Shown here: piece by piece, positions 35,506 through 44,790 of the stretch
How positions within the stretch are numbered: position 1 is the first letter of the stretch
Layout of the letters: each line of letters starts with the position of its first letter
Assembly: GCA_036563615.1 (NCBI GenBank)
Contig: DATCMB010000013.1
Coordinates: 1-64,000, forward strand
Length of the DNA stretch: 64,000 nucleotides
Reading direction: 5' to 3'
From: Candidatus Binatia bacterium
GTDB taxonomy: Bacteria; Desulfobacterota; Binatia; UBA12015
Notes under the pieces: generated by a model
Told to the model about the DNA's origin: nothing
The model's input: the letters and a program-made list of their open reading frames with translations, nothing else
Databases searched by the model: none
Translations under genes and position numbers: made by a program

Positions 35506-37434
35506 ATGACCGGAGCTTTCGACGGCTCGGCCGCTGACTCCGGCGACACCACGCTCGCCACGGAGCCGCTGGGCCTTCGGCGCTCGTACGCCGCCGAGAC
35601 GATGCGTCTCGTGCGCTCGCGGCTCGACGTCTCGCTGGCGCTGTTCTCGCTCCTCATGGGCATCGACGTGCTGTTCGAGCACCGGATGCCCGGCCACGAG
35701 GGCGTCGTCGGCGCGTACGGTCTCGAAATTTTGCTCTGCGTCGTCGCCTGCCTTCTCACCCGCGTCCGGAGGCTCGCGCGCCACACGATCCCGCTCGCCG
35801 TCGGCGCGACGTCGGGCCTCGCGCTCATCATGCTCGGCTACAGCGCGACGATCGCCGCGCCGGCCGAGGCGGTCGTGATCGGCCAGGTGTGTCTCATCAC
35901 CTGTCTCGCGGTCGTCCTGCCGTGGGGCGTGCGGGCGCAGCTCGTGCTCGCGGCGATCTCGTTCGCGGGCTTCACCTTGCTGCTGCCGCTGTTCAGCCGG
36001 ACGACGCCTGCGCTGTTCTCGCTCATCGGCCTGTCGGCGGGCGTCGCGTCGTCGTGCGTCGCCGCGTTCCTGCTCGAGCGCTACCGCTTCGAGGCCTTCA
36101 CCCGCGCCGCCGAGCGCTCGCGCGCGTACGCGCTGCAGGAAGAAGAAGCCGAGATCTCGACCGCGCTGCTCTACGCCGGACAGACGCTGAACGAGTTCGT
36201 CGGCCGCGCGGGCGTGCTGCAGGAGGTGAACCAGCTCGTCACCCGGGCGCTCGGCTGCGACTGGTGCTCGACCTTCGTGCTCGACGAGCAGACCAAGTCG
36301 CTGCGCTTCGTCGCCAACGTCGGCTCGCCCGAAGACGTGCGCACCGAGTTCGAGCACATCGACTTCCCGTTCGGCAGCCTGCCGCTGTTCGACGAGCTGC
36401 ACCGCGGTCGCCTGGTCGAGATCGCCGACCGCAACACGCAGAGCCTCGTGCCGCCCGACCTGCTCGCACGCTGGGAGGTCGCGTCCATGCTGTGCGTGCC
36501 GATCTGCCGCAACGAGCACCTGATCGGCTTCATCGCCTGCGGCTACCGGACGCGGACCGGGCCGTTCTCGCGCAAGCAGCGTCGGCTCGCGGTCGGCATC
36601 GCGCAGGCGGTCGCCGTCGGGGTCGAGAACGAGCGTCTGATCCGCGACCTGCGCGCCGCGAACCGCCTCAAGTCGGACTTCGTGTCGACCATGTCGCACG
36701 AGCTGCGCACGCCGCTGAACGTCATCCTCGGCTACGCCGAGATGCTCGGCGACTCGTCCGACGTCTCGCCGCAGGAGCTGCAGCAGCTCGCGCAGGGCAT
36801 CCGGCGCAGCGCGACCGAGCTCCTCGAGCTGGTCACGGCGACGCTCGACCTCGCGCGCATCGAGTCCGGTCGCGACGAGCTGCACGTCGAGCCGGTCGAG
36901 CTCGCGGCGCTGCTGCAGGAAGTGCAGCGCGAGTTCGAGCCGCTGTCGCAGCGCGCCGGACTCGAGGTCCGCTGGCACGATGGCTGTCCGGGCGAGGTCG
37001 TCGCCGCGGATCGCGTCAAGCTCAAGACGATCATCAAGAACCTGGTCGGCAACGCGATCAAGTACACGCCGCAGGGCACGGTCGACGTGCGGATCGGGCG
37101 CGACCGCGAGGACGTCGTGTTGACGGTGTCCGACACCGGCATCGGCATCGAGCCCGACCACCTGACGACGATCTTCGAGATGTTCCGCCAGATCGACGGC
37201 TCCGCGACCCGCACGTACGGCGGCGTCGGGCTCGGGCTCTACATCGTGCGCCAGCTCGTCGACCGGATGCACGGAAGGATCACGGTCGAGAGCGAGCCGG
37301 GGGTCGGGTCCACGTTCGTCGTCCGCCTACCGCTCACGCGCGTCACGACGACGTCGCCGCAAGCGCTGGTTGCGCGCGCGCTCGCCGACGCCGGCGTCCG
37401 CACCCCGACGTCTACAACAGCGCGATCGGGTTGA
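35506..37434 (+). CDS. Membrane histidine kinase with GAF domain
   Basis: A 642-residue sensor kinase. Residues about 30-200 hold about 6 TMs; a short coiled segment follows; a GAF domain spans about 225-375 (ALGCDWCSTFVLDE, SMLCVPICRN). HisKA has His398 in MSHELRTPLN. The HATPase has NLVGNAIKYTP (N box), VSDTGIGI (G1) and GGVGLGLYIVRQLV (G2). All catalytic motifs are intact. No response regulator is adjacent, so it is an orphan kinase here. ATG 35506 is used; GTG 35497 is in frame. Its last 23 bp overlap the convergent cyclase-family gene. Confidence 0.9.
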   Translation: MTGAFDGSAADSGDTTLATEPLGLRRSYAAETMRLVRSRLDVSLALFSLLMGIDVLFEHRMPGHEGVVGAYGLEILLCVVACLLTRVRRLARHTIPLAVGATSGLALIMLGYSATIAAPAEAVVIGQVCLITCLAVVLPWGVRAQLVLAAISFAGFTLLLPLFSRTTPALFSLIGLSAGVASSCVAAFLLERYRFEAFTRAAERSRAYALQEEEAEISTALLYAGQTLNEFVGRAGVLQEVNQLVTRALGCDWCSTFVLDEQTKSLRFVANVGSPEDVRTEFEHIDFPFGSLPLFDELHRGRLVEIADRNTQSLVPPDLLARWEVASMLCVPICRNEHLIGFIACGYRTRTGPFSRKQRRLAVGIAQAVAVGVENERLIRDLRAANRLKSDFVSTMSHELRTPLNVILGYAEMLGDSSDVSPQELQQLAQGIRRSATELLELVTATLDLARIESGRDELHVEPVELAALLQEVQREFEPLSQRAGLEVRWHDGCPGEVVAADRVKLKTIIKNLVGNAIKYTPQGTVDVRIGRDREDVVLTVSDTGIGIEPDHLTTIFEMFRQIDGSATRTYGGVGLGLYIVRQLVDRMHGRITVESEPGVGSTFVVRLPLTRVTTTSPQALVARALADAGVRTPTSTTARSG

Positions 37435-38323
37435 CCGGCGAGGCGGTGCCGCGCCGCACGACGAGCGGGGCGATCGTCAGCAGGAACTCCCAGCGCCCCT
37501 CCTCGGCGCAGGCGCGCGCGAGGTCGCGCAGCTCGAGGTTGTCGAGCAGGTGCAGGCCCATCGCGACGATCGCCACGTTGTGGATCGGCAGGCGCACGCC
37601 CTCGATGCGCGACGGCACGACGTCCGAGATGCCGTCCGAGCCGAGCGCCGCCACGCCGCGCTCGTGCAGCCACGGCAAGCACGAGGCGTCGAGTCCGGCG
37701 AGCTTCGCGTGCGGCTCCCACGGGCCGTGCACGTCGCGGTAGTCCCAGCGTCCGGTCGGGATCAGCAGCGCGTCGCCCGGCTCGACGCGCACGCCCTGCG
37801 CGCGCTCGCAGCCCTCGAGGTCGTCGACGTAGATCGGCTCTCCGGGCTCGAGCCAGCGTACGCCGCGCAGCCGCGGCACGTCGAGCAGCACGCCGCGCGT
37901 CACGACGCCGTCGCGCAGCTCGTGAATCGCGAGCTCGAGCGCGCCGTGCGCGGTGACGCGCGTCGCCGGATAGCCGTTGTACAGATTGCCCTCGTGGAAG
38001 ATGTGGCAGAGCGCGTCGATGTGCGACGTCGCGTAGCCGTGCGAGGCGAGCGCGAAGTAGTCGCCGCCGTAGCTCTCGGTCGCGGTCCCGGTCATCAGGT
38101 GCACGACCGGGTGCGGGTTGTCGATCGCGGGCTCGGTCGGCAGCGGGCGCGCGCACGACACCGTGCGACCGCTGCGCACGAGCCGCGTCGCCGCGAGCCG
38201 CTTCTCCGGCGTGATCAGGTTCAGCGTGCCGAGCTGGTCGCGCTCGCCGAAGCGTCCCCAGTTCGAGAGCGTGCGGTGCAGCTCGAGAACCTGCTCGCGG
38301 GTCAGCGGCGGTCGCACGGCCAC
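37412..38323 (-). CDS. Cyclase-family hydrolase (kynurenine formamidase-like)
   Basis: A 303-residue metal-dependent hydrolase of the Cyclase family. The metal-binding signature reads H95-G-Y-A-T-S-H101-I-D103-A-L-C-H107, close to the family HxGTHxDxPxH. GRWDYRD and SDGISDVVPS are also typical. Members hydrolyse amides or lactones such as N-formylkynurenine. No kynurenine-pathway neighbours are seen, so the substrate is open. The GTG start at 38323 lies 4 bp after the phosphomutase stop, so it is probably the last gene of that operon. Confidence 0.82.
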   Translation of the reverse strand: MAVRPPLTREQVLELHRTLSNWGRFGERDQLGTLNLITPEKRLAATRLVRSGRTVSCARPLPTEPAIDNPHPVVHLMTGTATESYGGDYFALASHGYATSHIDALCHIFHEGNLYNGYPATRVTAHGALELAIHELRDGVVTRGVLLDVPRLRGVRWLEPGEPIYVDDLEGCERAQGVRVEPGDALLIPTGRWDYRDVHGPWEPHAKLAGLDASCLPWLHERGVAALGSDGISDVVPSRIEGVRLPIHNVAIVAMGLHLLDNLELRDLARACAEEGRWEFLLTIAPLVVRRGTASPVNPIALL

Positions 38324-38327
38324 GGCG

Positions 38328-39713
38328 TCACGCCTTCGCGCCTTCGACGGCGCGCCGCGCGTCGGCGACGATGCGCTCGACGAACGCGCGGTACTCGTCG
38401 CGCTTCGCCTCGCTCGACGCCTCGAAGCGCAGCACCAGCGCGGGCTGCGTGTTGGACGCGCGCACCAGCCCCCAGCCGTCCGGGAAGCTGACGCGCACGC
38501 CGTCGACCTCGTTCACCGGGTAGTCCTTCTTCAGCACGTCGCGCACGCGCTCGGCGACCGCGAACTTGACGTCGTCCGGGCAGTCGACGCGGATCTCCGG
38601 CGTGTTGAACGCGGGCGGCAGGCCCTCGAGCAGGTCGAGCACGCCGCCCTCCGAGCGCGCCAGGATCTCGAGCAGCCGGCACGACGCGTAGATCGCGTCG
38701 TCGTAGCCGAGGAAGCGGTCGGCGAAGAACATGTGGCCGCTCATCTCGCCGCCCACCGCGGCGCCGGTCTCCTTCATCTTCGCCTTGATCAGCGAGTGCC
38801 CGGCCTTCCACATGATCGGCTTGCCGCCGCGACGCTCGACGTCGTCGAACAGGCGCTGCGAGCACTTGACCTCGCTGATCACGATCGCGCCCGGACGACG
38901 AGACAAGATCTCGCGTGCAAAGATCACCAGCAGCTCGTCGCCCCAGAGGATCCGCCCGCCCGGCGCGACGACGCCGATGCGGTCCGCGTCGCCGTCGTAA
39001 GCGATGCCGACGTCGGCGTTCGTCTCCGCGACCTTGCGGATCACGTCGGCGAGGTTCTCCGGCATCGTCGGGTCGGGGTGGTGGTTCGGGAAGCGTCCGT
39101 CGGGCTCGCAGTAGAGCTCGATCACCTCGCAGCCGAGCGCGCGCATGATGGTCGGACCGATGCGCCCCGCGGCGCCGTTGCCGGCGTCGACCACGACGCG
39201 CAGCTTGCGCGGCAGCGTGCCGAACTGCTTGCGGCAGTACTCGACGTACGGCGTGACGATGTCGTGCTTGGTGACCTTACCCGCGCCCTGCGCGAACTCG
39301 CCGCGCTCGATCTCGCCGCGCAGCGTGGCGATCGCCTCGCCGTAGATCGCCTCGCGCCCGAGGCAAATCTTGAAGCCGTTGTACTCGGACGCGTTGTGGC
39401 TCGCCGTCACCTCGATACCGCCCTGCACCGGCAGCTCGAAGAGCGAGAAGTACATGAGCGGCGTCGGGCACATGCCGATGTCCGCGACGTCGACGCCGGT
39501 CTCGCAGAGGCCGCGGATCACGGCGTCGGCGTAGGCGTCGGAGGTGAGGCGGCAGTCGCGCCCGACCGCCATCGTCGGCGTCTCGCCCGGGTGACGCGCG
39601 CGCAGCCGCGTGCCGATGGCACGCCCGAGCGCGTAGGCGAACTCCTCGTCGAAGTCCGCGCCGGCGACGCCGCGGATGTCGTACTCGCGAAAGATCGTGG
39701 GATTCATCTTCAT
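38328..39713 (-). CDS. Phosphomannomutase/phosphoglucomutase
   Basis: A 461-residue alpha-D-phosphohexomutase of AlgC/ManB type. The phosphoserine Ser105 lies in TASHNASEYNG, the Mg-binding loop is DGDADR, the sugar-binding loop is GEMSGH, and the phosphate-binding C-terminus has RASNTQPALVLRFEA. It interconverts hexose 1- and 6-phosphates, feeding nucleotide-sugar precursors for surface glycans, which suits the glycosyltransferase-rich island nearby. Start ATG 39713 has GAGG about 8-9 nt upstream; PdxA ends 10 bp before. Confidence 0.92.
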   Translation of the reverse strand: MKMNPTIFREYDIRGVAGADFDEEFAYALGRAIGTRLRARHPGETPTMAVGRDCRLTSDAYADAVIRGLCETGVDVADIGMCPTPLMYFSLFELPVQGGIEVTASHNASEYNGFKICLGREAIYGEAIATLRGEIERGEFAQGAGKVTKHDIVTPYVEYCRKQFGTLPRKLRVVVDAGNGAAGRIGPTIMRALGCEVIELYCEPDGRFPNHHPDPTMPENLADVIRKVAETNADVGIAYDGDADRIGVVAPGGRILWGDELLVIFAREILSRRPGAIVISEVKCSQRLFDDVERRGGKPIMWKAGHSLIKAKMKETGAAVGGEMSGHMFFADRFLGYDDAIYASCRLLEILARSEGGVLDLLEGLPPAFNTPEIRVDCPDDVKFAVAERVRDVLKKDYPVNEVDGVRVSFPDGWGLVRASNTQPALVLRFEASSEAKRDEYRAFVERIVADARRAVEGAKA

Positions 39714-39723
39714 GGGCGGAGCC

Positions 39724-40884
39724 TCAAGCCGCGGGGGCGGAACGTCGGTGCGACCTGCCCGACGACGCGCGCGCACGCCGCTCGATGCGGGCGAGCGTGA
39801 GCGCCATGTCGAGCGCTGCCCGCATGCTGCGCGGGTCGGCGGTGCCGCGGCCGGCGAGATCGTACGCCGTGCCGTGGTCGGGCGAGGTGCGGATGAACGG
39901 CAGCCCGAGCGTGACGTTGACCGTGTGGTGCACGTCGAGCTGCTTGACGGGGATCAAGCCCTGGTCGTGGTACATCGCGACGACCGCGTCGTGACGCGGG
40001 CCGATCGCGGAGAACAGCGTGTCGGCCGGCACCGGCCCGAACGCGTCGACGCGCGCGGCGCGTGCGCGCGCGATCGCCGGCGCGATGATCCGCGCTTCCT
40101 CGTCGCCGTAGACGCCGCCGTCGCTCGCGTGCGGGTTCAACGCGCACACCGCGACGCGCGGACGAGCGATCCCGAACCAGCGCTCGAGGTGGCGCGCGGT
40201 GATGAGGATCGTGTCGCGGATGCCGTCGACGGTGAGCGCGCGCGGCACGTCGCGCAGCGCGAGGTGCGTCGTCGCGAGCACGACGCGCAGCTCGTCGCGG
40301 TAGGCCATCATCAGCCGCACGTCGGAGCGGGTCAGCTCGGCCAGGATCTCGGTGTGCCCGGTCGAGGCGACGCCGGCGCGGTCGAGCCACTCCTTGCTGA
40401 TCGGCGCCGTGCAGATGCCGTCGACGAGGCCTGCCTGCGCGAGCTCCACCGCGCGGCGGATCGAGCCGTACGCGACGTGCGCCGCGGCGACGCTCGGCTT
40501 TCCCGGACGCCGCTCGCGCGCGCGCAGCGGGCGCGCGAGCGCCGCGTCGGGGGCGACCAGCGGCAGGCGCAGCGCGCCGCGTGTCCGCGCGGAGCGCGCG
40601 CGTCCCGAGCGCGCGCCGGCATCCTTGGCGCCCGGCTGCGCAGCGAGATGACGCGCGAGCTCGTCCGGCGACGTCGGCTCGAGCTCGATCGCGAGGCCGA
40701 GCCGTTCGATGGTCTCGCGCGTCGCCTCGGCGTCGCCGATCAGCACGACGTGCGCCGGCGCGCGCTCGCCGCGCCGGCGCGCCTCGACGACGAGGTCGCG
40801 CACCGCGCGCAGTGCGACCTCCGGCCCGACACCGACCGGGTCGCCGAGCGTCACGGCCAGTGTCGCTGCCCGCGGCGATCGCAT
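39724..40884 (-). CDS. pdxA: 4-hydroxythreonine-4-phosphate dehydrogenase (PdxA)
   Basis: A 386-residue PdxA, NAD-dependent, in the DXP-dependent route to pyridoxal 5'-phosphate; cytoplasmic. Diagnostic blocks are TLGDPVGVGPEV, TAPISKEWL, GHTEILAEL, LNPHASDGG and MYHDQGLIPVK. It is longer than usual by about 50 residues because of an Arg-rich insertion around 85-130 and a basic tail. It follows the SurA-like gene by 23 bp, repeating the surA-pdxA arrangement known in gamma-proteobacteria. Confidence 0.93.
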   Translation of the reverse strand: MRSPRAATLAVTLGDPVGVGPEVALRAVRDLVVEARRRGERAPAHVVLIGDAEATRETIERLGLAIELEPTSPDELARHLAAQPGAKDAGARSGRARSARTRGALRLPLVAPDAALARPLRARERRPGKPSVAAAHVAYGSIRRAVELAQAGLVDGICTAPISKEWLDRAGVASTGHTEILAELTRSDVRLMMAYRDELRVVLATTHLALRDVPRALTVDGIRDTILITARHLERWFGIARPRVAVCALNPHASDGGVYGDEEARIIAPAIARARAARVDAFGPVPADTLFSAIGPRHDAVVAMYHDQGLIPVKQLDVHHTVNVTLGLPFIRTSPDHGTAYDLAGRGTADPRSMRAALDMALTLARIERRARASSGRSHRRSAPAA

Positions 40885-40907
40885 GCTGGTTCAGCGCAGC
40901 GTGAGCG

Positions 40908-41876
40908 CTACTTGATCACCACCGAGTGCCCCTTGCGCAGGTCCTCGGTGACCCATTCCTGGAAGCGCTGCTCGACCGCCTGCGCGTAGAGGCGCTCGCG
41001 GATCTTGTCCTGCACCTCTTCGAGCGGGACGCTGGTGCCGAGCTGGCGGTCCTCGATGTAGAGGATGTGCAGGCCGAACGGGCTCTGGATCGGCTGGCTG
41101 TACTGGCCCTTGCGCAGCGAGAACGCGACCTGCTCGAGCTCGGGCCGCATCTGACCGCGCTTCAGCGTGCCGAGCATGCCGCCCTGGCTCGCGTCGGGGC
41201 TTTCGGACATGTCGCGCGCGACCTGCGCGAAGGGCTCGCCCTTCTGCAGACGCTCGTAGGCGCGCTGCGCCTTCTGGCCGAGCTGCTCGATCGCCGCCTG
41301 CCCGCCCTCCTGCGGGATCGTGAAGAAGATGTGCCGCACGGTGACGGCGTCGGCCTCGGAGAACTGTTCCTTGTGCTCGTCGTAGTACTTCTGGATCTGC
41401 TCGGGCGTGATGTTGACCTGCGAGCGGACGTTGCGCGCGAGCAGCTGGCTGCGCTGGATCTCCTTGCGCACCTGCGCGCGGTAGCTCTCCATCGTGAGCC
41501 CCTGCTGCTCGAGTGCGGCGGCGAGCTTCGCGTCGTCCAGGTTGTTCTGCTTCTTGATCTGCTCGATGTAGGCGTTGACCTCTTCGTTGCTCACGCCGAC
41601 GCCGAGCCGCGAGCTCTCGAGCTCGACGATCATGTCGTTGATCAGCAGGTCGAGGACCTTCCTGCGATCGGCCTCGCTGATCGTGGAGGGGTCGACGCCG
41701 CGCACGTTGGCCGCGATGAAGGCGTCGACCTGGTAGGAGGTGATCGGCTCACCGTCGACCGTCGCGACGACGCGATTCACCACCACCACCGCCTTCGCCG
41801 GTCCGGCCGCGAGCAGCAGCGCCACTGCGAGCGCGGCCGCGCAAGCGCGTCCACGGAAGATCGATTCTCGCCTCAC
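40908..41876 (-). CDS. SurA-like periplasmic peptidyl-prolyl isomerase/chaperone
   Basis: A 322-residue exported protein. The signal peptide ends near GPAKAVVV. A SurA N-terminal domain (VVATVDGEPITSYQVD to about 155) is followed by one parvulin domain (about 165-265, with VRHIFF, QGGMLGTLKRGQM and GLHILYIEDRQ). E. coli SurA has two parvulin domains, so this is a short form. The likely function is chaperoning outer-membrane proteins. The GTG start at 41876 has AGGAGA upstream. It heads the surA-pdxA-phosphomutase-cyclase run. Confidence 0.88.
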   Translation of the reverse strand: MRRESIFRGRACAAALAVALLLAAGPAKAVVVVNRVVATVDGEPITSYQVDAFIAANVRGVDPSTISEADRRKVLDLLINDMIVELESSRLGVGVSNEEVNAYIEQIKKQNNLDDAKLAAALEQQGLTMESYRAQVRKEIQRSQLLARNVRSQVNITPEQIQKYYDEHKEQFSEADAVTVRHIFFTIPQEGGQAAIEQLGQKAQRAYERLQKGEPFAQVARDMSESPDASQGGMLGTLKRGQMRPELEQVAFSLRKGQYSQPIQSPFGLHILYIEDRQLGTSVPLEEVQDKIRERLYAQAVEQRFQEWVTEDLRKGHSVVIK

Positions 41877-41984
41877 TGCCGTCTCTCTCCTGTTCCTCGT
41901 TGCTCCGCCGGGCCCTCGCCCGCGGGAGCTCCGGCCGTTCTACCTGCTGCCGACCGCGCTGGCCACACGCCGCGGACGACGGGG

Positions 41985-43319
41985 TCAGAGCGTGAACGCC
42001 ACGTCCGCGACGAGCGCGCCCGGGACGCGCATGCTGGCGAGCGAGCGCCCACCGTAGGTCAGCGGGTCGAGGATCGTGTCGCGCTCGGCGGTGAGGCCGA
42101 GCAGGTTCGTGCCGAGCATGCGGTAGATCGTGTCGTCGAAGCGCAGGACGCCGATCGGCGCCACGATCTCGCCGTCCTCGACCTGGAAGCACGCGAAGCG
42201 CGTCATGCCGGTGACGCGCGCCTGCACGCGGTCCGAGTAGTTCAGGTAGTGCAGATTGCTCACCAGGATGCCGCGTCCGAGGCGACGCACGAGCTCGGCG
42301 CGCGGCACGTCGCCCGCGGCCATGTCGAGCGACTGCGGCGCCTCGTCCGCGCTCGCGCCGTTGCACGCGACCCCGAACTCCGCCGCCGAGCGCGGCGACA
42401 CCAGGCTCTCGCGCAGCACGCCGCGCTCGATCAGCGCCACGCGCGGCGGACGGCGGAAGCCCTGCTCCTGGAAGTCCGGCGCGAAGCCGTTCGCCGTGTC
42501 CTCGGTGAGCGTCACGCTCGGGTGCAGCGTCGCGCCCTCCTCCGCCATGCGGACGAGCGGGCTCGTCTTGGTGCGCAGCGCGCGCAGGCTGAAGCCGCCC
42601 CAGCAGAGCATCCCGAGCAGCTCGGCGACGGCATCGGGCGCGAGCGCGACGTCGTAGCGTCCGGGCGGGAGCTGCACCGTCGGGCGCGCGAGCAGCTCGA
42701 GCTGCGCCGCGGCCTGCGCGACCTTGCGCTCGAGCTCGTCCGCGCTCCACTCGAGCCCCGCGTAGCTCGCCTTCACCGCGCGATCGCCGTCGAGATGGAA
42801 GCTCCAGTCGAAGTTGAAGCTCGTCTGCGTGAGCCAGCAGCGCTGCCCGCGCGAGCTCGCGTAGCCGACGTGCACGGGTCCGGCCGCCCAGAGGCCGACG
42901 AGGTCCCTCCCCTCGCCCGCGCGGCGCAGGCTCTCGAGCACCTCGGCGCGCTCGGGCAGACGCCCGGTGCGCGTCCGCTCGCTCGACGCGACCTCGTCGG
43001 GGTGCAGCAGCCAGGGATCCTCCGGCAGCGCGGCGCGCTGCTCGCGCAGCGTCCGCACGAGCTCGCCGAGCCGCGCGCGATCGACCTCGAGGTCGCCGGA
43101 CAGCGTCAGCGTGCCGGCGGCGTGACGGCGTCCTTCGGCGAGGTCGAGCGTGAGCATGCGCTGCGTGACCGTCCCTGCTTGACGCACGGCGCCGCGGCTC
43201 AGGCGCACGAAGTCGGACTCCTCGGCCGCGAGCCCGAGGTCGAAGCTCTCGTCGCCGCGCAGCAGGGTGCTCGCGGCGCGCGCCAGCTCCTCGAAGTAGT
43301 CGCGCATGCCGTCAAGCAC
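41985..43319 (-). CDS. TldE/PmbA-like peptidase subunit
   Basis: A 444-residue member of the TldD/PmbA (U62) family without the HExxxH metal motif, so it is the TldE-type partner. Its start lies inside the tldD-like gene (8-bp overlap), and the two chains should form a TldD-TldE heterodimer. Conserved family stretches include RRPPRVALIERGVL, LGRGILVSNLHYLN and a C-terminal GGRSLASMRVPGALVADVAF. The complex acts as a cytoplasmic metallopeptidase, for example in peptide maturation or degradation. Confidence 0.82.
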   Translation of the reverse strand: MLDGMRDYFEELARAASTLLRGDESFDLGLAAEESDFVRLSRGAVRQAGTVTQRMLTLDLAEGRRHAAGTLTLSGDLEVDRARLGELVRTLREQRAALPEDPWLLHPDEVASSERTRTGRLPERAEVLESLRRAGEGRDLVGLWAAGPVHVGYASSRGQRCWLTQTSFNFDWSFHLDGDRAVKASYAGLEWSADELERKVAQAAAQLELLARPTVQLPPGRYDVALAPDAVAELLGMLCWGGFSLRALRTKTSPLVRMAEEGATLHPSVTLTEDTANGFAPDFQEQGFRRPPRVALIERGVLRESLVSPRSAAEFGVACNGASADEAPQSLDMAAGDVPRAELVRRLGRGILVSNLHYLNYSDRVQARVTGMTRFACFQVEDGEIVAPIGVLRFDDTIYRMLGTNLLGLTAERDTILDPLTYGGRSLASMRVPGALVADVAFTL

Positions 43320-44790
43320 CTCCGAAGGTCTCGACGTTGCGGAACAGGCACGCGGGCGACGCGTGTCCGACGCGGATCACCTGATTGGGCTCGCCCTTGC
43401 CGCAGAACGGCGTGCCGAGCACCTGCACCGTGCTCTCGTCGCCGACCATCGCGAGGCTCCGCCAGAAGCTCGCCGACACGCCGCGGTAGTTCGGCTTCTT
43501 GACGACGTGGCGCAGCTCGCCGTCGACGATCACGCGTCCCCACTCGCAGCCGAACTGGAACTTGTTGCGCGAGTCGTCGATCGACCACGAGCAGTTGCTC
43601 TCCATGTAGACGCCGCGCTCGACGGCGCGCACCATGTCCTCGAAGCTCGACGTGCCGGGCTCGAGGTTGAGATTCGCCATGCGGTCGATCGGCGGACGGT
43701 TCCAGCCGTTGGCGCGCGCGTTGGCGACGCCCGGCAGCCCCGCGCGCGCCTGCGACAGCGCGCCGCCGAGCGGCTGCAGCAGGATGCCGTTGCGGATGAT
43801 CCACGTGCGCTCGGCGGGCGTGCCCTCGTCATCGAAGGCGTAGCTCGCGAGCTCGCCCGCGCGCGTCGGATCGAAGGTGACGTTGAGCAGCTCCGAGCCG
43901 TAGCGGTAGCGGCCGAACATGTCCGGCGTGACGAAGCTCGTGCCGGCATAGTTGCGCTCGTCGCCGAGGATGCGGTCGAGCTCGAGCGGGTGCCCGATCG
44001 ACTCGTGGATCTGCAGAATCATCTGGTCGGGCGCGAGCAGCAGGTCCTGCGTCGCGGTCGGGCAGTCGGGCGCGGCGAGCAGCTCGAGCGCCTGCTCGGC
44101 GACGCGCGGCGCGGCATCCAGGAAGCCGACGTCGTCGAGGATCTCGAGCCCGCCCTGACGCGCCATGTGGTGGCCGCCGAGGCTGCGCGTCACCGACTCG
44201 CCGTCCGCCGCCGCGGTCGCGCTCAGCATCGGCAGGAGGCAGTGGAAGGTCTGCCGGATCTCGCTGCCGGTGCTGGTGACGAGCAGCGTCGTGCTCTCGG
44301 TGCGCCACAGCGCCGCCGACCAGTCGACGATGCGCTCGTCGCGCTTCAAGCGCTCGCACTGCGCGCGCAGCAGGTCGACCTTGTCGGCGAGCGAGAGCGC
44401 GTCCCACGGCCGGCGCACGACGCTCTCGTACGTGCCACGCGCGGGCGCGCGCAGGAGACGCTCGAGGCACGCGCGGTCGAAGAGACCGTAGCGCCCGCTG
44501 CTCGCGGCCCAGGCGCGCGCCTGCTCGGCGGCGCGGCGCAGCCCCGCGTCGCTCACGTCGCAGGTCGCGGCGTAGCCGATGCCGCCCTGGTCGGCGACGG
44601 TCACCATCACGCCGAGGTCGAGCGTCGTGCGCGGCGGCTGCACGACGCCGCGCCGCACGGCGATCTGGTCGTCGCGCTCCTCGACCGCGCGCAGCGACCA
44701 GAACTCGGCGCGCGGCGCGAGCGCCGAGAAACGTCGGGCGAGCGACTCGAGCGACGCGGACACCGCGTGCAGGCTAGCGACGGGCGTCAT
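43312..44790 (-). CDS. TldD-like metallopeptidase
   Basis: A 492-residue catalytic subunit. The zinc motif is H262-E-S-I-G-H267 in IHESIGHPLELDR, followed by GDERNYAGTSF, both characteristic of TldD. The C-terminal TPFCGKGEPNQ region holds the Cys seen near the third metal ligand. Forms a pair with the downstream TldE-like protein. No RiPP precursor or microcin gene is evident nearby, so a general proteolytic role is likeliest. Its start overlaps the end of the preceding small membrane protein gene by 17 bp. Confidence 0.88.
   Translation of the reverse strand: MTPVASLHAVSASLESLARRFSALAPRAEFWSLRAVEERDDQIAVRRGVVQPPRTTLDLGVMVTVADQGGIGYAATCDVSDAGLRRAAEQARAWAASSGRYGLFDRACLERLLRAPARGTYESVVRRPWDALSLADKVDLLRAQCERLKRDERIVDWSAALWRTESTTLLVTSTGSEIRQTFHCLLPMLSATAAADGESVTRSLGGHHMARQGGLEILDDVGFLDAAPRVAEQALELLAAPDCPTATQDLLLAPDQMILQIHESIGHPLELDRILGDERNYAGTSFVTPDMFGRYRYGSELLNVTFDPTRAGELASYAFDDEGTPAERTWIIRNGILLQPLGGALSQARAGLPGVANARANGWNRPPIDRMANLNLEPGTSSFEDMVRAVERGVYMESNCSWSIDDSRNKFQFGCEWGRVIVDGELRHVVKKPNYRGVSASFWRSLAMVGDESTVQVLGTPFCGKGEPNQVIRVGHASPACLFRNVETFGGA

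Noticed and set aside
43312..44790. TldD-TldE as part of a RiPP biosynthetic cluster
   Set aside because: No precursor peptide, modifying enzyme or dedicated exporter is nearby; the neighbours are housekeeping envelope genes.
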